The notes under the pieces: generated by a model | Told to the model about the DNA's origin: nothing | The model's database searches: none | What the model saw: the letters and a program-made list of their open reading frames with translations, nothing else | NCBI GenBank assembly: GCA_938037005.1 | Contig: CALHVR010000097.1 | Location: 1-8,300, forward strand | DNA length: 8,300 nt | Direction of reading: 5' to 3' | DNA from: an uncultured Leptotrichiaceae bacterium | GTDB lineage: Bacteria; Fusobacteriota; Fusobacteriia; Fusobacteriales; Leptotrichiaceae | In this document: positions 5,458 to 8,300 of the stretch, piece by piece | Numbering within the stretch: the stretch's first letter is position 1 | How the letters are laid out: each line of letters opens with the position of its first letter | Program-made: the position numbers and the translations under genes

Positions 5458-8138
5458 AATTCTCCCCAATTTTTATTATACTCTCCATTCGCTTTCAATT
5501 TTACATTTTCCAATGTAAGACTATTTTCCATAATATTTTTAATTTCTGCCATATATCTTTCAATCGCTTCATCTTTCACTTCAAATATTAATTCGTCATG
5601 TACTTGAAGTAATATCTTTATGTCGTCATTATTTTTAAATTTATTAAATAATTCAATCATTACCATTTTAATAATATTTGCTGCCGTACCTTGAACAACA
5701 GTATTTACTGCCATTCTATTTGCTTGATTTTTAACATTTTTATTACTAGAATTTATTCCACTTATATATCTTCGTGTCCCGTACAAGGTTTCAACAAAGC
5801 CATTAAGTTGTGCTTCTTCCAATATATTATCTAAAAATTGTTTCACTTTTGGATATTGTTCAAAATACGCTTTTATATATTGACTTGCATCCGATAACGG
5901 AATTTTCAACTCTTTTGACAATCCAAATGATGTTTTTCCATACAAAATACTGAAATTTATTACTTTTGCTACACTTCTCTCAAACTTACTAACTTCTTCT
6001 TCCTCCATTTTATAAAAAATTCGTCTTGCCGTTAAATCGTGTAAATCTCTATCTTTTTGATATGCTAATATTAAATTTTCATCTTTTGAAAGTTCTGCCA
6101 ATACTCTCAACTCAATTTGCGAATAGTCAAATGAAATTAAACTCCAACCGTTTTCAGCAACAAACCCATTTCTTATTTTTGTCCCTTCTTCTGTTCTTGT
6201 TGGAATATTTTGTACATTTGGATTTGAAGACGAAAGTCTACCTGTTGCAGTTCCATTTTGATTAAATGTCGTATGAATTCTACTGTTTTCATCTGCCAAT
6301 TTTGGTAACGGATCTACATAAGTTGACAATAATTTCGTGTATCCTCTATATTCTAATAACTTTTCAGCTATCTCTATCCCTCTTTCAGCCAATGTTTCCA
6401 ACACTTCCACATCTGTTGAATATCCAGTTTTTGTTTTTTTCACCGGCTCAATCATCATTTTTTCAAATAAAATTTCTGATAATTGTTTTGGTGACCCTAT
6501 ATTAAATTTTTCTCCCGATAACTCATATATTTTCTCTTCTAATTCCAATATATTTTTTTCTAATTCTTTTCCGTAAATTTCAAAATATTTTTTATCAATT
6601 TTTATACCATTTTTTTCCATTTCAGCTAAAACTGGTACAAGTTTTATTTCTAAATCATTATATACATCATACAGTCCTTCGTTTTCAAGTCTTTCTTTTA
6701 GTATGCTTTTTAATTCATATAACAAACTTGATCTTTTAGCAATAAATTCTTTTTTTTCATTATCTTCTATTGTTTCAATTTTTCTTTTTTTAAATTGATC
6801 TTCAAACTTTTCTATATTTTCTCCTAATTCAGAAAAAATAATATTTTCTAAATCTTGAGAACTTTCTGTCCCAAGCACATACCACGCAAGCATTACATCA
6901 AAATATTTTGTTAATTTATTATTATTTTTCAACAATTCTTTTATATTATAACCTACTATTTCTTTATTCATTAAACTTTCATATATTTTATTTATATTTT
7001 CTCCATTTTTTAAATAAATATAAGTTGCTTTTTTTTCACTTACAGCTATACCAAAATCATTTTCAAAATAACCAATTTTATCATTAATTTCCACTATTTT
7101 TTGTACAAATTCATCTATATTTAAAGTTTCTATTTTTTCATCAACTTTTTCTATTTTAATTTTTTTTAATTCTTCGTTTATGTTAGCAAATAATGAAATT
7201 TGTCCTTCGTTATTATCATTTTTAGTATTTGTACTTGATAATTTACCTAATTTTTTCATTTCATTTTCTATATTTGAACTAAACTTTTTAAACTCCATTT
7301 TTTTATAAATTTCAAGTAATAATTCTAAATTTTTAGTTTCTACTTTTAATTTATCTTTATCATATTCAACTTCAACATCTTTGTAAACTGTTGCTAATTT
7401 TCTACTTAAAAAAGCATTTTCTCTATCTTTTATAAGTTTTTCTTTCATTTTACCTTTTATTTCATCAATATTTTCATAAAGTGTTTCAAGATCCCCGTAT
7501 TCTGTTATAAGTTTTACTCCCGTTTTAGGTCCTATCCCTGCAACTCCCGGTATTCCGTCTGAGGCATCTCCCATAAGACCAAATAAATCAGGTATTTTAT
7601 CTGGCGTAACTCCTAAATTTTCAATGACATCAGCTTCATTTCTTACATATTTAAACATTGATTTTTTATCGCCCTTACCTAATAATGCGATATTTATTTT
7701 GCCGTTCACTAACTGCGATAAATCTTTATCACCTGTAACGATATAAACTTCTATTTCTTCGTCTTTATCTTTTGAAAACTTTGTGGCTAATGTAGAAATA
7801 ACATCATCAGCTTCATATCCCATAACTTTATACTTTGGAATTTTATATCCATCTAAAACATCCATAATACTATCAATTTGTTCAACTAAATCTTCAGGCA
7901 TACTTTCTCTGTGTGCTTTGTAAGATTCTAGTTCTTCTGACCTTTTTAGCTCGTTTCTTTTAACATCAAGGCATGCCACTAAATAGTCCGGCTCTAATTC
8001 CTTTATTAGACCTTCTATCGTATTTACAAAACCGTAAGTTGCCCCGGTTGGCATTCCTTTACTATTTCTCATATTCATTAAAGCAAAATGCGAACGATAA
8101 ATCATTGCACTCGTATCTAATATTACTGCTCTTTTCAT
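5451..8138 (-). CDS. polA: DNA polymerase I
   Basis: This 895-residue enzyme fills gaps and removes RNA primers during lagging-strand synthesis and repair. Residues 1-290 form the 5'-3' (FEN-like) nuclease with D8, EADD (109-112), GDKD (136-139), GDASDGIPG (190-198) and the GIGPKTG helix-hairpin-helix (201-207). A K/N/E-rich linker (about 291-340) contains QISLF (313-317). Residues about 341-490 match the 3'-5' exonuclease domain, but its catalytic acidic residues are not visible. The polymerase domain (about 495-895) has TATGRLSSSNPNVQNIP (630-646), motif A DYSQIELR (671-678), the O-helix with R721, K725, F729, Y733, then YGTRRYISG (786-794), QGTAANIIK (816-824) and motif C VHDE (846-849). 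The start at 8138 is chosen for the canonical N-terminus MKRAVILDT and its ribosome binding site; the frame stays open 31 codons further upstream, but that stretch holds the promoter. The last codons lie in a tandem repeat. No convincing hairpin terminator follows. Confidence 0.97.
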   Translation of the reverse strand: MKRAVILDTSAMIYRSHFALMNMRNSKGMPTGATYGFVNTIEGLIKELEPDYLVACLDVKRNELKRSEELESYKAHRESMPEDLVEQIDSIMDVLDGYKIPKYKVMGYEADDVISTLATKFSKDKDEEIEVYIVTGDKDLSQLVNGKINIALLGKGDKKSMFKYVRNEADVIENLGVTPDKIPDLFGLMGDASDGIPGVAGIGPKTGVKLITEYGDLETLYENIDEIKGKMKEKLIKDRENAFLSRKLATVYKDVEVEYDKDKLKVETKNLELLLEIYKKMEFKKFSSNIENEMKKLGKLSSTNTKNDNNEGQISLFANINEELKKIKIEKVDEKIETLNIDEFVQKIVEINDKIGYFENDFGIAVSEKKATYIYLKNGENINKIYESLMNKEIVGYNIKELLKNNNKLTKYFDVMLAWYVLGTESSQDLENIIFSELGENIEKFEDQFKKRKIETIEDNEKKEFIAKRSSLLYELKSILKERLENEGLYDVYNDLEIKLVPVLAEMEKNGIKIDKKYFEIYGKELEKNILELEEKIYELSGEKFNIGSPKQLSEILFEKMMIEPVKKTKTGYSTDVEVLETLAERGIEIAEKLLEYRGYTKLLSTYVDPLPKLADENSRIHTTFNQNGTATGRLSSSNPNVQNIPTRTEEGTKIRNGFVAENGWSLISFDYSQIELRVLAELSKDENLILAYQKDRDLHDLTARRIFYKMEEEEVSKFERSVAKVINFSILYGKTSFGLSKELKIPLSDASQYIKAYFEQYPKVKQFLDNILEEAQLNGFVETLYGTRRYISGINSSNKNVKNQANRMAVNTVVQGTAANIIKMVMIELFNKFKNNDDIKILLQVHDELIFEVKDEAIERYMAEIKNIMENSLTLENVKLKANGEYNKNWGELK
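7188..7202 (-). other. Putative beta-clamp-binding motif QISLF in the PolA linker
   Basis: Residues 313-317 read QISLF, one conservative change from the pentapeptide consensus QL(S/D)LF used by many bacterial proteins to bind the sliding clamp. It sits in a low-complexity, probably flexible linker between the nuclease and the remnant exonuclease domain, where it would be accessible. Clamp binding is an inference. Confidence 0.45.
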
Positions 8139-8143
8139 TTTAT

Positions 8144-8151
8144 CTCTTCCT
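8144..8151 (-). promoter_or_regulatory. Ribosome binding site of polA
   Basis: On the minus strand AGGAAGAG lies 5 bases before the ATG at 8138 (the AGGA core is 9 bases away). It decides for the start at MKRAVILDT over an in-frame start 31 codons upstream. Confidence 0.7.
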
Positions 8152-8172
8152 ATCTTTTTTATTTTACATTTT

Positions 8173-8201
8173 ATTATATCATAATATTTTATAATTCTTA
8201 A
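8173..8201 (-). promoter_or_regulatory. Probable polA promoter
   Basis: On the minus strand TTAAGA (8201-8196), a 17-base spacer and TATAAT (8178-8173) form a promoter with a perfect -10 and a 4/6 -35. Transcription would begin near 8166, leaving a leader of about 28 bases. This position inside the upstream in-frame extension supports the shorter start. Confidence 0.55.
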
Positions 8202-8224
8202 ATAAAATTTATTGTTAGTTGCTA

Positions 8225-8253
8225 TTGACAAGTTATAATTTATGTTGTATAGT
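8225..8253 (+). promoter_or_regulatory. Near-consensus + strand promoter for a gene beyond the right edge
   Basis: TTGACA (8225-8230), exactly 17 bases, then TATAGT (8248-8253) match consensus at 11 of 12 positions. Transcription would start near 8260 and leave the window, so an unseen gene divergent from polA is expected just to the right. No start codon with a ribosome binding site is visible before 8300, so the leader is at least 40 bases. Confidence 0.7.
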
Positions 8254-8273
8254 TAAATTGTAAACTTATACAA
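8245..8273. promoter_or_regulatory. Dyad over the -10 and start site: possible operator
   Basis: TTGTATA (8245-8251) and TATACAA (8267-8273) are perfect inverted 7-base arms, starts 22 bases apart and centred at 8259, close to the predicted start of the + strand promoter. Inner GTT/AAC (8252-8254, 8263-8265) extends the symmetry with a one-base shift. Position and arm spacing of about two helical turns suit a dimeric repressor. Chance dyads are common in AT-rich DNA. Confidence 0.4.
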
Positions 8274-8300
8274 AGACAATTTATTTTTATTAATATTGGA

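Noticed and set aside
6026..6576. Several plus-strand open frames opposite polA
   Set aside because: They lie antisense to the conserved polymerase domain and are explained by complementing A-rich codons into F, L and S codons; no start signals are visible.
8139..8231. In-frame N-terminal extension of polA by 31 residues (start at 8231)
   Set aside because: The conserved Pol I N-terminus begins at MKRAVILDT with a ribosome binding site in front. The extension is not Pol I-like and contains the likely promoter.

Overview
The window is strongly AT-rich, with an A/T-biased third codon position, long T- and A-tracts between genes and strong AGGAGG-type ribosome binding sites. It carries an exported, beta-barrel-like protein, which implies an outer membrane. 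Together these features suggest a low-GC diderm such as a member of the Fusobacteriota, perhaps the Leptotrichiaceae (Leptotrichia, Sneathia, Streptobacillus). The lineage is an inference from composition and gene style, not a database result.

Left part, + strand, bases 2-2758: a three-gene operon. It starts with the 3' two thirds of rbgA (ylqF), a circularly permuted GTPase for 50S ribosome assembly. An ATGA overlap leads into a GT4 glycosyltransferase resembling alpha-monoglucosyl-diacylglycerol synthases. This runs, with an unusual 98-base out-of-frame overlap, into a second GT4 enzyme whose N-terminus resembles BgsA/CpoA/LafB, the enzymes that add the second sugar. The two probably work in sequence at the inner membrane to make a diglycosyl-diacylglycerol. 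A GU-containing hairpin at 2762-2798 ends the operon.

Middle, bases 2836-4038, + strand: a complete M20-family amidohydrolase/peptidase with its own ribosome binding site. It is followed by a long hairpin terminator and then by a perfect bidirectional terminator, which separates it from the convergent gene.

Right part, - strand: polA (8138-5451; DNA polymerase I with a 5'-3' nuclease domain, a degenerate proofreading domain and an intact polymerase domain) lies upstream of a secreted, probably outer-membrane beta-barrel protein (5194-4187). The 256-base gap between them is rich in signals. It holds a 22-bp tandem repeat (about 3.5 copies, each with a TTTGCAAA palindrome) that begins inside the polA stop codon region. 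It also holds a possible distal promoter whose -35 lies in the last repeat copy, and a strong proximal promoter whose 17-bp spacer is largely a 10-base homopolymer. This layout suggests regulated or phase-variable expression of the surface protein.

At the right edge, a polA promoter (- strand) sits back-to-back with a near-consensus + strand promoter (TTGACA-17-TATAGT). The latter drives a gene beyond the window and overlaps a dyad that could be an operator. I found no tRNA, rRNA, CRISPR, insertion sequence or phage gene, and no clearly new multi-gene system. The points most worth checking are the overlapping glycosyltransferases, the porin control region and the divergent promoter with its dyad.
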